From Woeseiaceae bacterium (GTDB lineage: Bacteria; Pseudomonadota; Gammaproteobacteria; Steroidobacterales; Woeseiaceae): a stretch of DNA of 64,000 nucleotides. Below are positions 49,143 through 58,768 of the stretch, piece by piece. The notes beneath the pieces were generated by a model that saw only the letters and a program-made list of their open reading frames with translations, searched no databases and was not told where the DNA came from. How positions within the stretch are numbered: position 1 is the first letter of the stretch; the number at the start of each line of letters is the position of its first letter. Position numbers and translations under genes: made by a program. Location: NCBI GenBank assembly GCA_021773035.1, contig JAJFKU010000068.1, positions 1 to 64,000 on the forward strand. The letters are read 5' to 3'.

Positions 49143-50400
49143 ACTGCAATTTCGTACTCTGTTTTTCGGGTTCCTTCTCGCAATGACGCAGATTCCCGCG
49201 TTCGCCGAGACAGTTGCGATCGTCGGGGTAACTGCTCACACGAATACGCAGAAAGGTACGTTGTATGACGCGACGGTCTTGATCGACGGCGAGAGGATTC
49301 TGGCGGTCGGCACAGATGTTGAGATTCCCGAAGACGCGCGGCTTATTGAGGCAACGGGATCGATCGTCACGCCTGGATTCATGAATTCAGCATCGCACCT
49401 CGGGTTGACTGAAGTATCGTCGGTCGATAGTACGAGCGACTATTCTGTCGAGGGTGGTCCTCTCGGCGCGGCTTTCGATGTGCAATATGCCCTGAATGCG
49501 AATTCCGAACTCGTGGCTTTGGCAAGATCAGATGGGCTTGCGCGGGCAGTTTCCATCCCGGAGCGTGCTGCTGTCGCACCGTTTGCCGGTCTTGGCGCTC
49601 TGCTGCATCTGCGGAGTGGCCCGTCGATTCTCCAGCAACCGAGAATAGGACTGTTCGTCGAGATTGGTGGACAGACATCCGACGAAAGCGGTGGTTCGCG
49701 CAGTGCTCAATGGGTGATCTTACGCCGTGCGCTTGATGAGGCAGGCCGGTTGCGCCGAAATTCGAGGTCAATACCAAGCCGAGATTCGTATTTCAGCCGA
49801 TATGATCTCGAGACACTGCAAGAGGTTTCGGATGGCGAAATGCCATTGATTATCGGTGCAGACCGGGAGTCCGATATACATCAGGCAATTCGGCTAAAGC
49901 AGGAATACGGCATCCGCATCGTATTAAGGGGAGGTGCGGAGGCGTGGCTTGTGGCGGATGAGCTTGCGGCGGCGTCGATCCCTGTCGTAATCGATCCCAG
50001 CTTTAACCTGCCACAGTATTTCGATCAATTGAATGTCCGCGATGATTCCGCGGCAATTCTGCAAAAAGCCGGGGTTCTGATCAGTTTCAAAGTTAGTAGC
50101 ATTCACACCAGTTACGATTCGGGTTTTACGCTGCGGGAAGTAGCCGGTATCGCTGTATCCAATGGTCTTGACTACAGCGCCGCACTAAAAGCGCTAACAA
50201 TAAACGCCGCCGAGACGTGGCAAATATCCGATCACTACGGGACCCTTCAGGCCGGAAAGGACGCGGATGTAGTTATCTGGGACGGGGACCCGCTCGAGCC
50301 TTCCACATTGCCTGTAGCGATTTTCGTAAACGGTACCCAGATATCGCAACAGACACGACAGACCAGACTGCGCGATCGATACCATCCAAACAGGAACTAG
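49135..50400 (+). CDS. exported amidohydrolase-like protein, metal site degenerate
   Basis: A 421-residue relative of the preceding protein with a signal peptide ending AFAE. The fold landmarks remain (IVGVTAHTNTQKGTL, ATGSIVTPGFMN, GTLQAGKDADVVIWDGDP). The first metal motif, normally D-x-H-x-H, reads NSASH, so only one His survives. The expected central His strand reads IVLRGGAEAW. It is therefore unlikely to bind a binuclear metal centre. Overlap with the first gene by eight bases suggests the pair works together, this one perhaps structural or regulatory. A terminator follows at 50437. Confidence 0.82.
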   Translation: MSRLQFRTLFFGFLLAMTQIPAFAETVAIVGVTAHTNTQKGTLYDATVLIDGERILAVGTDVEIPEDARLIEATGSIVTPGFMNSASHLGLTEVSSVDSTSDYSVEGGPLGAAFDVQYALNANSELVALARSDGLARAVSIPERAAVAPFAGLGALLHLRSGPSILQQPRIGLFVEIGGQTSDESGGSRSAQWVILRRALDEAGRLRRNSRSIPSRDSYFSRYDLETLQEVSDGEMPLIIGADRESDIHQAIRLKQEYGIRIVLRGGAEAWLVADELAAASIPVVIDPSFNLPQYFDQLNVRDDSAAILQKAGVLISFKVSSIHTSYDSGFTLREVAGIAVSNGLDYSAALKALTINAAETWQISDHYGTLQAGKDADVVIWDGDPLEPSTLPVAIFVNGTQISQQTRQTRLRDRYHPNRN

Positions 50401-50436
50401 AAGTTACGCCTCCGCCTCTAAGAAAACATGGCCGAG

Positions 50437-50462
50437 AGCCCTGCCACCGTGCAGGGCTTTTT
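50437..50462 (+). terminator. rho-independent terminator
   Basis: AGCCCTGC, loop CACCGT, GCAGGGCT, then a five-T run. It lies 36 bases after the amidohydrolase pair and just ahead of the convergent TPR gene stop; the stem may serve both directions. Confidence 0.85.
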
Positions 50463-50487
50463 CGTAGGCAAAGAGCCGCCAATCGGT

Positions 50488-51642
50488 CTACGGCACTTCT
50501 ATCCATTGCGCGAACTCTTTCGACTTCACGAATTCGTTGTACATCGGTTCGGCCTGGAAATCTTCGCGGGCAAAGACGTAACCAAACTCGCTTTCCAGCA
50601 GTTGTAAGACGTTCACGCTTTCTCCAAACATCTCTGATTGAACCAGCATCGTTAGCACTGTCCAATGGGCGTCTTCGTTGTCAGGTTCAAGCTGCATAGC
50701 CGTTTGAGCGAAGCCGAGTGCGTCATCGATGCGATTTCTCGCCAATTCCACATTCGCCCGGAACATAAAGAGGACCGCATCTGAGCCGTAGGATTGTTCC
50801 ATCAGGTCGATGATGGACATCGCCGAGTCGAGGTCATTTTCGTAGAAATAGTGATCCAGCAACGTGAACGCGGCCCGCGGGTCGTCTTTGTGATACTTCG
50901 CGAGTCGTTGCAGTTCCTTTCGGTACAGGTCCTCGTCCAGCTGAGAGCTGATCTGGAGGGTATTCATGACAATCAGGCGGTGATTGCGGGTGCTCCCCGG
51001 CACTTGGTCGAGAACCTCATAGGCTTCTCTGAGCTTGTTCTGCTGGCGAAGTCGACCGATCTTCTGGAAGCGCGAGACCAAATCCCGGTTGACCCCATTT
51101 ACGCCGAACAGTTTGCCCAGGAACGTTTCGCTGGGAGAGCTCGCTAACTTGGTAGAAATCCCGATGGTCTCGCTCAATAATTCACCGGAAGTCGCATAAT
51201 ACAGGTCGCCGATCCGGGCCCCGCTTCCGCTGCGTGCCGGCCGCACCGGAAGCAGCAGAGCATAGTTGTAGCCGTCACCCACGCTATAGCGAACGAGCGG
51301 GCCGCGCATGCCATCAAACTCGTGAACCCGTAGAAACACTGCTGTGCTGCCCTGCCGCTCCAGTTCGACCAACAGGCGTTCATTGATGTTCGGTATCGTT
51401 TCTTTAAACGCGCGCAATAGTTCCTGTTTCTCGGCGGCACTGTCACCCGCGATTTCGGCGCACTTTTGCGCGAGATGCCGGGTAGAGATCAGAGCATCGA
51501 GTGCATCGGCGTCTAGTTCATTAATTGCCTGCGCGAAGGACTGTCCGAGTTCCACGAGTTCTGCGTTCGAGAACTCGGCGGCAGACACTCCGCTGCTCGC
51601 CACAGCGAAGCCGAAAAACAGAGTTGCAACAAACGTTTTCAT
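50488..51642 (-). CDS. secreted TPR-repeat protein
   Basis: A 384-residue protein with a signal peptide ending VSAAE; the start at 51642 is preferred over 51654. Residues about 25-180 form an unrecognised alpha/beta domain (ELGQSFAQAINELDADALDALI, VRYSVGDGYNYALLLPV). From about 195 to 350 there are TPR-like helix pairs (NKLREAYEVLDQVPG, DDPRAAFTLLDHYFYENDLDSAMSII, RNRIDDALGFAQTAMQLEPDNEDAHW). It probably serves as a periplasmic scaffold. The N-terminal half resembles small nuclear-transport-factor-like domains only loosely. Confidence 0.7.
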   Translation of the reverse strand: MKTFVATLFFGFAVASSGVSAAEFSNAELVELGQSFAQAINELDADALDALISTRHLAQKCAEIAGDSAAEKQELLRAFKETIPNINERLLVELERQGSTAVFLRVHEFDGMRGPLVRYSVGDGYNYALLLPVRPARSGSGARIGDLYYATSGELLSETIGISTKLASSPSETFLGKLFGVNGVNRDLVSRFQKIGRLRQQNKLREAYEVLDQVPGSTRNHRLIVMNTLQISSQLDEDLYRKELQRLAKYHKDDPRAAFTLLDHYFYENDLDSAMSIIDLMEQSYGSDAVLFMFRANVELARNRIDDALGFAQTAMQLEPDNEDAHWTVLTMLVQSEMFGESVNVLQLLESEFGYVFAREDFQAEPMYNEFVKSKEFAQWIEVP

Positions 51643-51890
51643 GGGCGTCTCCACGGATTTCTGCTGTTTGGACTGTGCGATAGTACCGCAGGCAGGTCGG
51701 GAACGTGGCTATTGAATGTTGCGATTGCTGACATGACCCAGAGTTCACGCGCAAGCCGGCGTCGAACCTCTGTTATCGGGTCTGTTCCGATTTCGCGGCA
51801 CGCAAGCCCTCAAGAGGAAGCAAAGGACCTGGAATCTTCATCGTGAGGCGCTTTTTCGTATCTGAATACATCGACACGCGTCCTTCCAGC

Positions 51891-51921
51891 TTGACCTACA
51901 CCGTCAGGACTGTTGTATAGT
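51891..51921 (+). promoter_or_regulatory. promoter for the His-rich protein gene
   Basis: TTGACC (51891-51896) and TATAGT (51916-51921), 19 bases apart and preceded by TG, lie so close to the ATG at 51928 that transcription could start at or next to the start codon. A 16-base spacing to TTGTAT is the alternative. Confidence 0.45.
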
Positions 51922-51927
51922 CCGCCA

Positions 51928-52290
51928 ATGCGATCCTTCCATAAATCAATTCATGCTCTCGCCTGTGTCTCATTCCTGGCGATCACGCTGAGTGGATTTC
52001 ATCTGCACGCCGATATTTGTTCGCACGAAGAATCGGGTTCACATAAACACGAGTTGCACCAAGTAGTTTCACACGACTCGGTGCACGATACCGATCACTT
52101 CGATATTTCCGTTTTCGACCCGGCAACGGGTTTCTCGAAGATAGAAGCCTGCCCACCCACCATTACAATACCGATGCAGCTCGCTGAGGTGTTGGTGGAT
52201 ACCCGTTGGTCGAAAGACGCGCCCGACATAATTCCCCGTCGCAGTTTCAGATCGCGACCTGCACTCCGCGCTCCCCCAAATAAAGCCTGA
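51928..52290 (+). CDS. small secreted His-rich protein
   Basis: A 120-residue protein. A signal sequence ends near residue 30 (LACVSFLAITLSGFHLHA). The following stretch is crowded with His and acidic residues (CSHEESGSHKHELHQ, SHDSVHDTDHFD), suggesting metal binding in the periplasm. The basic C-terminus (RRSFRSRPALR) is unlike the rest. There is no Shine-Dalgarno sequence before the ATG, and the promoter lies immediately upstream, so the mRNA may be leaderless. It sits 99 bases before the CzcC-like gene and may be a metal chaperone or sensor for that efflux system. Confidence 0.65.
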   Translation: MRSFHKSIHALACVSFLAITLSGFHLHADICSHEESGSHKHELHQVVSHDSVHDTDHFDISVFDPATGFSKIEACPPTITIPMQLAEVLVDTRWSKDAPDIIPRRSFRSRPALRAPPNKA

Positions 52291-52389
52291 ATAGTTCCCT
52301 GTTTTGTCTGCTGCGCAGCCGTCTGCTGTGTGCGGACAGGTTTAATTTGAAACCACGCGCCTTGTCGAAAGGTGCTGGGAGAAAAGAAC

Positions 52390-53664
52390 ATGTGGGTACG
52401 ACTCACGAATCTTACGGCTCTGGGCTGCCTGATTCTGGCAAGCGCGATAGCCGCCGAGACACAGCAGAAACCAAGCGAACGCTCGATCGATTTCGAACAG
52501 GCTATCGCCAAAACACTGGTATCCAACCCGGCGTTGATCGCGTTCGGATATCAGGTCGACGCGCAACGTGGCCGGATAACGAACGCCAGTGTGCGACCCG
52601 GTGTCGAGCTTGGCATTGAAGTTGAAAATGCATTGGGCACGGGCGTATTTTCCGGTGTCGACCGTGCGGAAGCAACGCTCAGCCTTGCCTGGGTACTGGA
52701 ACGAGGCAAGCGCGAGCGGCGCATGGATGTCGCTCGCAGTGGTTTATCCCTGGTCGAGTCTGAGCGGGAGATGAAGCGCCTGGAGGCTGCCGCCGAAACG
52801 GCACGCCTGTTTCTCTTAAGCCTCGCACACCAGGCGCAGCTCGATATCGCTGAAGAGGCCGTAACTCTGGCCACAAACACGGTGGCTGCGGTGCAAAAAC
52901 GTGTGAGTGCCGGCCGCACGCCGAAGGCAGAGTTGGCGAGGGCCGAAGTCGAGCTGTCCCGAGCGCGACTTGAACGCGAGGACTGGGAGCATCGACTTCG
53001 CACGTCGCTACGCACTCTCGCGGCGCAATGGGGCGAGTCCGGCCCGGGTATCGAGCGGGTAGAAGGCGCCCTTGCGAAGCTGCCCGAGCTGCAGAGTTTT
53101 GCATTGCTGCTGGCACGCATTGATCAAAACCCGATGTTGCAGCGATACCTCAGCGAGAAACGGCTGCGCCAGGCTGAACTGCGTCACGTAGAAGCCGGGT
53201 CGAAACCGGACTGGCGACTGACTGTCGGTATCCGGCAGTTACAGCAAACCGATGACCAGGCCATAGTCGCCGGCATCGAAATTCCTCTGGGTGCAAGCAA
53301 GCGAAACGCCGGCCGGATTGCGACAGCAAGGGCGGATCTTGCCCGCTCCGAAGCTGAGCGCGCAGCATCGAGAGTGGAACTGGAAGCCAGGTTGTTTGCC
53401 CTCTATGAGGAGCTGAATCACAGCCTGCACCGGGCGCTGACCTTGCGCGACGACATTTTGCCGCGCCTGGAAGGCGTGCTGTCGGAAACGCTGCAGGCCT
53501 ACCAGGCAGGGCGTTACAGCTACTTCGAGCTGCGGGCCGCCCAGAACGACGCGCTGCGGGCGCGGACCGAGGCAATGGACGCGTTGATCGATGCGCACCT
53601 GAACGTTGTCAGAATTGAAACACTAACGGGTATGGCGGTTACTTCGCCGACCCGGGAACAGTGA
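52390..53664 (+). CDS. CzcC-like outer-membrane efflux channel
   Basis: A 424-residue TolC-family protein with a signal peptide ending SAIAAE; the ATG at 52390 has GGGAG upstream. Two long coiled-coil OEP domains fill the mature protein (AETARLFLLSLAHQAQLDIAEEAV; RTPKAELARAEVELSRARLE; LFALYEELNHSLHRALTLRDDILPRLE). GRYSYFELRAAQND is typical of CzcC-type channels of heavy-metal RND pumps. The trimer forms the exit duct for the pump encoded by the next two genes. Its stop overlaps a GTG start of the adaptor gene. Confidence 0.9.
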   Translation: MWVRLTNLTALGCLILASAIAAETQQKPSERSIDFEQAIAKTLVSNPALIAFGYQVDAQRGRITNASVRPGVELGIEVENALGTGVFSGVDRAEATLSLAWVLERGKRERRMDVARSGLSLVESEREMKRLEAAAETARLFLLSLAHQAQLDIAEEAVTLATNTVAAVQKRVSAGRTPKAELARAEVELSRARLEREDWEHRLRTSLRTLAAQWGESGPGIERVEGALAKLPELQSFALLLARIDQNPMLQRYLSEKRLRQAELRHVEAGSKPDWRLTVGIRQLQQTDDQAIVAGIEIPLGASKRNAGRIATARADLARSEAERAASRVELEARLFALYEELNHSLHRALTLRDDILPRLEGVLSETLQAYQAGRYSYFELRAAQNDALRARTEAMDALIDAHLNVVRIETLTGMAVTSPTREQ

Positions 53665-54920
53665 GAAATATTATGAATTACTTACACAGAATTTTCTTGT
53701 TTGCGGTTGTAATGACGACCGCGGCCTGCGGCGGTTCCGATACGGCGGAACGCCATTCACCGACCGACGATCACGGCAGCGCCGCCGAACTCGATCCCGT
53801 GAAAGGACCGCATCGCGGTCGAATGTTGATTGACGGTGATTTCGCTATCGAGTTGTCCATCTTCGAAGCTGGTGTGCCTCCCGAATTCAGGGTCTGGCCC
53901 AGCATGGCGGGACAAGCCGTTTCTCCGGACGAAGTCGATCTACGAATTACCCTGACGCGGCTGGGCGGTATCCGGGATGACATCGGGTTCGTCGCACAGG
54001 GCGAGTATCTGCGAGGCGACACGGTTGTCTACGAGCCTCATTCATTCACCGTCTCGATTCAGGCCGACTACGCGGGCAACAGCTATCGTTGGGAGTACGA
54101 GAATTTCGAGGGCCGCACCCACATTGCGGCAGACATCGCCGCCGCCGCCGGCGTAGTCGTCGAGAACGCGGGCCCGGCAACCATTAGCGAGGCTGTCACT
54201 GTCTATGGCCGGGTCGTATCGGACCCGGAAAGCGTGAGCCACGTTAGTGCCCGTTTCGATGGTGTTCTTCGCTCTGTGCGTGCGTCCATCGGCGAGAAAG
54301 TAGAGAAGGGTCAAACGCTGGCAGTGGTCGAGGCTAACGACAGCTTGAACGACTACGTAATTACGGCCCCGATCTCGGGTACCGTAATCGACCGGCATGC
54401 AAACACCGGTGAGACAACGGGCGGCCGATCGCTGTTCACGATTGTCGATACGTCGACCGTGTGGGCGGAGCTGGCGGTATTTCCGTCCGATCGCTCGCGC
54501 GTTCAGGTCGGTGCGACGGTTACGGTACGAACGGCAATCGGTGACATTAGCGTCACTGGCGAAGTGGCGTTGTTGAGCCCGGTCGCCGGGTCCAACCAGT
54601 CGGTTACCGCACGCGTGCGTCTGGATAACACATCCGGTCTGCTTGCGGCTGGCATGTACCTTACCGGCGAAATCGAAGTTGCCGAATACGCGGTGCCGCT
54701 CGCCGTCCGGAGAAGCGGGCTGCAGTCGTTCCGCGACTTCACGGTCGTTTATGCACGCATCGGCGAAGAATACGAAGTTCGTATGCTGGACCTCGGTCGA
54801 CAGGACGAGACCTGGGTCGAGGTGTTGGGCGGACTGGACATCGGCACTGCCTATGTTACTGAAAACAGTTACCTGGTGAAGGCCGACATTGAAAAGTCCG
54901 GCGCATCCCACGACCACTGA
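53661..54920 (+). CDS. CzcB-like RND efflux periplasmic adaptor lipoprotein
   Basis: A 419-residue membrane-fusion protein. The GTG at 53661 overlaps the upstream stop and has GGGAA in front; an ATG at 53673 is the alternative. The signal peptide has a lipobox-like TTAAC. A CzcB-type N-terminal extension with several His (HSPTDDHG) precedes a barrel-sandwich domain (SARFDGVLRSVRASIGEKVEKGQTLAVVEA, about residues 190-225; PISGTVIDRHANTGETTG, about 235-255) and beta-barrel domains. Its C-terminus (SGASHDH) is also His-rich. It links the RND pump to the outer channel and may pass metal to it. Confidence 0.9.
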   Translation: MRNIMNYLHRIFLFAVVMTTAACGGSDTAERHSPTDDHGSAAELDPVKGPHRGRMLIDGDFAIELSIFEAGVPPEFRVWPSMAGQAVSPDEVDLRITLTRLGGIRDDIGFVAQGEYLRGDTVVYEPHSFTVSIQADYAGNSYRWEYENFEGRTHIAADIAAAAGVVVENAGPATISEAVTVYGRVVSDPESVSHVSARFDGVLRSVRASIGEKVEKGQTLAVVEANDSLNDYVITAPISGTVIDRHANTGETTGGRSLFTIVDTSTVWAELAVFPSDRSRVQVGATVTVRTAIGDISVTGEVALLSPVAGSNQSVTARVRLDNTSGLLAAGMYLTGEIEVAEYAVPLAVRRSGLQSFRDFTVVYARIGEEYEVRMLDLGRQDETWVEVLGGLDIGTAYVTENSYLVKADIEKSGASHDH

Positions 54921-54930
54921 GGCTACGATC

Positions 54931-57900
54931 ATGTTGCAATCTATTATCAAGATAGCGCTCGAGCGACGAGGCCTGATTCTCGCGGCCGTCATTGCGTTGG
55001 TCGGTCTCGGCGCCTGGAACTTCACTCGCCTTCCGATCGACGCCGTGCCGGACATCACCAATGTGCAGGTCGTCGTCTACACGCACAGCCCCGGCTATAC
55101 GCCACTCGAGGTTGAGCAGCGAATTACGTTCCCGCTCGAGAACGCGATGGCCGGACTGCCCAGGCTCGAGAATACCCGCTCACTGTCTCGCTACGGCTTG
55201 TCGCAGATAACCGTTGTATTTGAGGAAGGCACCGATATCTATTTCGCACGCCAGCAGGTTGCCGAGCGCATGACCGCCGCGACACCGGATCTGCCGCCGG
55301 GCTTAACGCCTGCCCTCGGTCCAATAGCGACCGGTCTCGGCGAGATATTCATGTTCACGGTCGATGCGGTGCCGGGTACTTTGAACGACGACGGTTCGGT
55401 GCTTACGCCAACGGACCTTCGTACCGTGCATGACTGGATCATTCGTCCGCAGTTGTTACGGGTGCCCGGCGTCGTTGAGGTCAATCCCATCGGCGGTTTC
55501 AAGAAAGAAATTCTCGTTGCGCCGGATCCAGCCAGGCTGCTGGCCTACGGCCTGGGTTACGAGGATGTCGTTGTCGCGCTGCAACGCAACAATGACAACC
55601 GCGGTGCCGGCTTCATTGAGCACAACGGTGCGCAGTGGCTGATGCGTGTTCCGGGTCAAGCCGAGTCGATGGACGATCTGGGCAGTATCGTCATTGAGGA
55701 GAACGATGGGCTTCCCGTTCGCATCCGCGATGTTGCGACGGTTGGGCTGGGCAGGGAGATGCGATCCGGCGCGGCTACGCAAAACGGTCGTGAAGTCGTG
55801 ATGAGCACGGTCTTCATGCTAATGGGGGAGAATAGCCGAACCGTCGCAAAAGCGGTTGCGGAGAAGCTCGAGGAGATCAAGCTGACTTTGCCGGACGGAG
55901 TTACGGCGACGGCGGTATACGATCGCACCCGGCTGGTCGACAAGACGCTCGATACCGTAAGGACCAATCTCCTGGAAGGTGCGTTGCTGGTTATCGTCGT
56001 GCTGTTCGTGTTTCTTGGAAACGTTCGCGCGGCAATCCTGACGGCTGCGGTCATCCCGGTTGCGATGCTCATGACAATTACAGGCATGGTGCAGTCAAAG
56101 GTGAGTGCCAACCTGATGAGCCTGGGTGCGCTCGATTTCGGGCTCATCGTCGATGGCGCAGTGATCATCGTCGAAAACTGCCTGCGCCGACTGGGAGAAG
56201 CAGGCCGCAATGGTCAGCTCGACCTCAGGGAAAGACTTGCCGTCGTGAACGACGCGACGCACGAAGTCCTCCGGCCGGCGCTGTTTGGCGTGTTCATTAT
56301 TACTGCAGTCTACATACCGATATTCGCCCTGACAGGCATTGAAGGAAAGATGTTTCATCCCATGGCGATAACGGTCGTCATCGCACTTGTGAGTGCGATG
56401 ATACTGTCAGTTACCTTCGTACCGGCCGGTGTCGCCCTACTTTTTCGCAAGCCGGTTATCGAGAAGGAAAACGCGATCGTCAATGGGGCCCGTAGCCTGT
56501 ATCGCCCGGTTCTGCTTGCCGCATTGCGGATGCGATGGGGGATCGTTGCCGGGGCCATCGTGCTCGTGGTCGCCAGTGGCCTGGCGGCCACCCGGCTGGG
56601 AACGGAGTTTGTGCCTAATCTCGACGAAGGTGACATCGCCATGCACGCGCTTCGTATCCCCGGTACTTCCCTGCAGCAATCCATCAATCAGCAACAGCTG
56701 CTCGAGGCAAAAATTAGGGAAATGCCCGAGGTCGCGCGCGTCTTCGGCAAGATCGGCACGCCTGAAGTCGCTACCGAGGCAATGCCGCCGAGTGTTGCAG
56801 ACAACTTCATTATGTTGAAGCCACGCAGCGAGTGGCCGGACCCGGACAAGAGCAAGCTGGAGGTTGTGCGAGATCTGGAAGCGGTGGTTACACCGATTCC
56901 CGGCAACCGCTACGAATTCCTGCAGCCAATCCAGATGCGTTTCAATGAACTGATTGCCGGCGTCCGCGCGGAGCTTGCCGTCAAGGTATTTGGAGACGAC
57001 TTCGATCAGTTGATCGAACTGGGCGACGCCATTGAGTCCGCGATTGCGAGTGTTCCCGGTGCCGCAGATGTCGCGGTGGAGCAGGCGACGGGGCTGCCGG
57101 TGTTAACAGTGATTCCAAATCGCGAAGCGCTCGCACGATACGGCCTGACAATTTCCGAGGTTCAGGACCTGGTAAGCACGTCAATGGGTGGTGAAAAAGC
57201 CGGACAGTTATACGAAGGCGATCGGCGCTTCGACATTGTCGTGCGACTTGACGACGAACGACGTGAGAACACCGATGAGCTTCTGAACCTCCCGGTACAA
57301 TACGGCGCGGACAGCTTTGTGCCCTTACGCGAGCTGGCGCATGTCGACCTGGTGAGCGGATATAATCAGGTGAATCGCGAGAACGGCAAACGGCGTATGG
57401 TCATTACTGCCAATGTTCGTGGACGGGATCTGGGCAGCTTTGTGGGTGACGTCCGTGCAGCGATATCCGCACAGGTCGAGATTCCGGCTGGCTATTGGCT
57501 CGAATTTGGTGGCACCTTCAAAAACCTTGAATCGGCCGCAGCTCGCCTGAGTTTCGTTGTTCCCGTTACACTGCTGCTGATTGTCGCGTTGCTCGTCTTG
57601 GCACTCGGCTCGATTCGCGACGCGCTGGTAATTTTCAGCGGGGTGCCGCTGGCACTGACTGGCGGAATAGCCGCGCTTTGGTTGCGGGATATTCCCTTTT
57701 CGATATCGGCGGCCGTCGGCTTTATCGCCCTGTCCGGAATTGCTGTCCTCAACGGCCTGGTGATGGTTTCGTTCTTCAGGGACACCATTGCGCGCGGCGT
57801 CGATGTCGCACAAGCCGTCGTCGAAGGCGCGCTTGCACGACTTCGACCGGTACTCATGACGGCCCTGGTGGCCTCGCTGGGGTTCGTCCCGATGGCGCTG

Positions 57901-58059
57901 AATACCGGCATTGGTTCCGAGGTGCAGCGACCGCTGGCAACCGTCGTCATCGGGGGCATTATCTCGTCGACTATTTTGACGCTGGTCGTCCTGCCGGCGC
58001 TGTACAGTATTGTGCATAGCTCAACAGCCGTGAAAAAGGTGGAATCGAGAGCAACGTAA
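54931..58059 (+). CDS. CzcA-like heavy-metal RND efflux pump
   Basis: A 1042-residue inner-membrane antiporter with 12 helices in two halves. The ATG at 54931 comes right after the adaptor gene. LPIDAVPDITNVQVVV near the N-terminus is a heavy-metal RND hallmark. Helix 4 carries DFGLIVDGAVIIVEN near residue 400, the acidic set of the Co/Zn/Cd/Ni (CzcA/CnrA) branch; Cu/Ag pumps (CusA) have a different helix-4 pattern. Divalent Zn, Co, Cd or Ni is therefore more likely than Cu or Ag. It exports metal from periplasm or cytosol, driven by protons. The sigma/FecR genes begin 118 bases later. Confidence 0.92.
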   Translation: MLQSIIKIALERRGLILAAVIALVGLGAWNFTRLPIDAVPDITNVQVVVYTHSPGYTPLEVEQRITFPLENAMAGLPRLENTRSLSRYGLSQITVVFEEGTDIYFARQQVAERMTAATPDLPPGLTPALGPIATGLGEIFMFTVDAVPGTLNDDGSVLTPTDLRTVHDWIIRPQLLRVPGVVEVNPIGGFKKEILVAPDPARLLAYGLGYEDVVVALQRNNDNRGAGFIEHNGAQWLMRVPGQAESMDDLGSIVIEENDGLPVRIRDVATVGLGREMRSGAATQNGREVVMSTVFMLMGENSRTVAKAVAEKLEEIKLTLPDGVTATAVYDRTRLVDKTLDTVRTNLLEGALLVIVVLFVFLGNVRAAILTAAVIPVAMLMTITGMVQSKVSANLMSLGALDFGLIVDGAVIIVENCLRRLGEAGRNGQLDLRERLAVVNDATHEVLRPALFGVFIITAVYIPIFALTGIEGKMFHPMAITVVIALVSAMILSVTFVPAGVALLFRKPVIEKENAIVNGARSLYRPVLLAALRMRWGIVAGAIVLVVASGLAATRLGTEFVPNLDEGDIAMHALRIPGTSLQQSINQQQLLEAKIREMPEVARVFGKIGTPEVATEAMPPSVADNFIMLKPRSEWPDPDKSKLEVVRDLEAVVTPIPGNRYEFLQPIQMRFNELIAGVRAELAVKVFGDDFDQLIELGDAIESAIASVPGAADVAVEQATGLPVLTVIPNREALARYGLTISEVQDLVSTSMGGEKAGQLYEGDRRFDIVVRLDDERRENTDELLNLPVQYGADSFVPLRELAHVDLVSGYNQVNRENGKRRMVITANVRGRDLGSFVGDVRAAISAQVEIPAGYWLEFGGTFKNLESAAARLSFVVPVTLLLIVALLVLALGSIRDALVIFSGVPLALTGGIAALWLRDIPFSISAAVGFIALSGIAVLNGLVMVSFFRDTIARGVDVAQAVVEGALARLRPVLMTALVASLGFVPMALNTGIGSEVQRPLATVVIGGIISSTILTLVVLPALYSIVHSSTAVKKVESRAT

Positions 58060-58177
58060 GTGGCTGATTTGTATAAACCAGATGATTTTCTGCCACAAAA
58101 TTTGGGGGGAAACCGCTGCTCATTCGTTACTCAAAGTTGGGGCTCGAAAAAATACCGCTTATTGAGGACAAGAATTC

Positions 58178-58768
58178 ATGCCGGATTCCGATAGCATCCT
58201 GAGCGTCTACCTGTCATTGAGAAAAAGCCTGGCACGCGCAGTAATGACGATTGTGCCGCCCAGGGAAATAGAGGACATCGTTCAGGAAACCTACGTGCGA
58301 GTCTGCCAGCTCGAGAAGCAGGATCGTATTACGGCGCCCCGTTCGTTTCTGTTCAAGACGGCTCGCAATCTCGCGCTGGATCACGTCAAGAAGGCAGAAA
58401 CTCAGTTGACGCATGGCGTCGACGATATCGATTCAGTCGTCGAGTTTGGTAGCAATGATGCGTACGACGAAACTCTGGACAAAGTTGTCAGCAACGAAAG
58501 GTTTGGGTGGTTTTGCGAAAGCGTCCGGATGTTGCCAAGAAAATGTCGCCGGGCGTTCGTCCTGAAAAAGGTCTACGGATACTCACATCGGGAAATTGCA
58601 CGACAAATGAACATCAGTGAGAAAACAGTCGAACGACATATCACAGAGGGAATCAAACGCTGCGCGTATTTCATGATGCAGCAGAAAGCGCCAACGAACG
58701 AAAACTCTGTGACTTCGCCGCTGAAAACGAGACGCAGGAGAGTATCGGCGACGGGAGATCGCACGTGA
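58178..58768 (+). CDS. ECF (FecI-type) sigma factor
   Basis: A 196-residue sigma factor with GAGGAC before the ATG. Region 2 (about residues 5-75) includes IEDIVQETYVRVCQLE and APRSFLFKTARNLALDH. Region 4 (about 108-165) includes RKCRRAFVLKKVYGYSHREIARQMNISEKTVERH. The tail is basic (KTRRRRVS). It is a second, distinct sigma/FecR/receptor set. The FecR gene overlaps it by four bases (GTGA). The motif found at 3269 and 4986 is not seen upstream, so promoter specificity differs. Confidence 0.9.
   Translation: MPDSDSILSVYLSLRKSLARAVMTIVPPREIEDIVQETYVRVCQLEKQDRITAPRSFLFKTARNLALDHVKKAETQLTHGVDDIDSVVEFGSNDAYDETLDKVVSNERFGWFCESVRMLPRKCRRAFVLKKVYGYSHREIARQMNISEKTVERHITEGIKRCAYFMMQQKAPTNENSVTSPLKTRRRRVSATGDRT

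Noticed and set aside
54042..55061. 339-codon minus-strand frame
   Set aside because: Antisense to the RND adaptor and pump genes; no signal, domain or ribosome-binding site.
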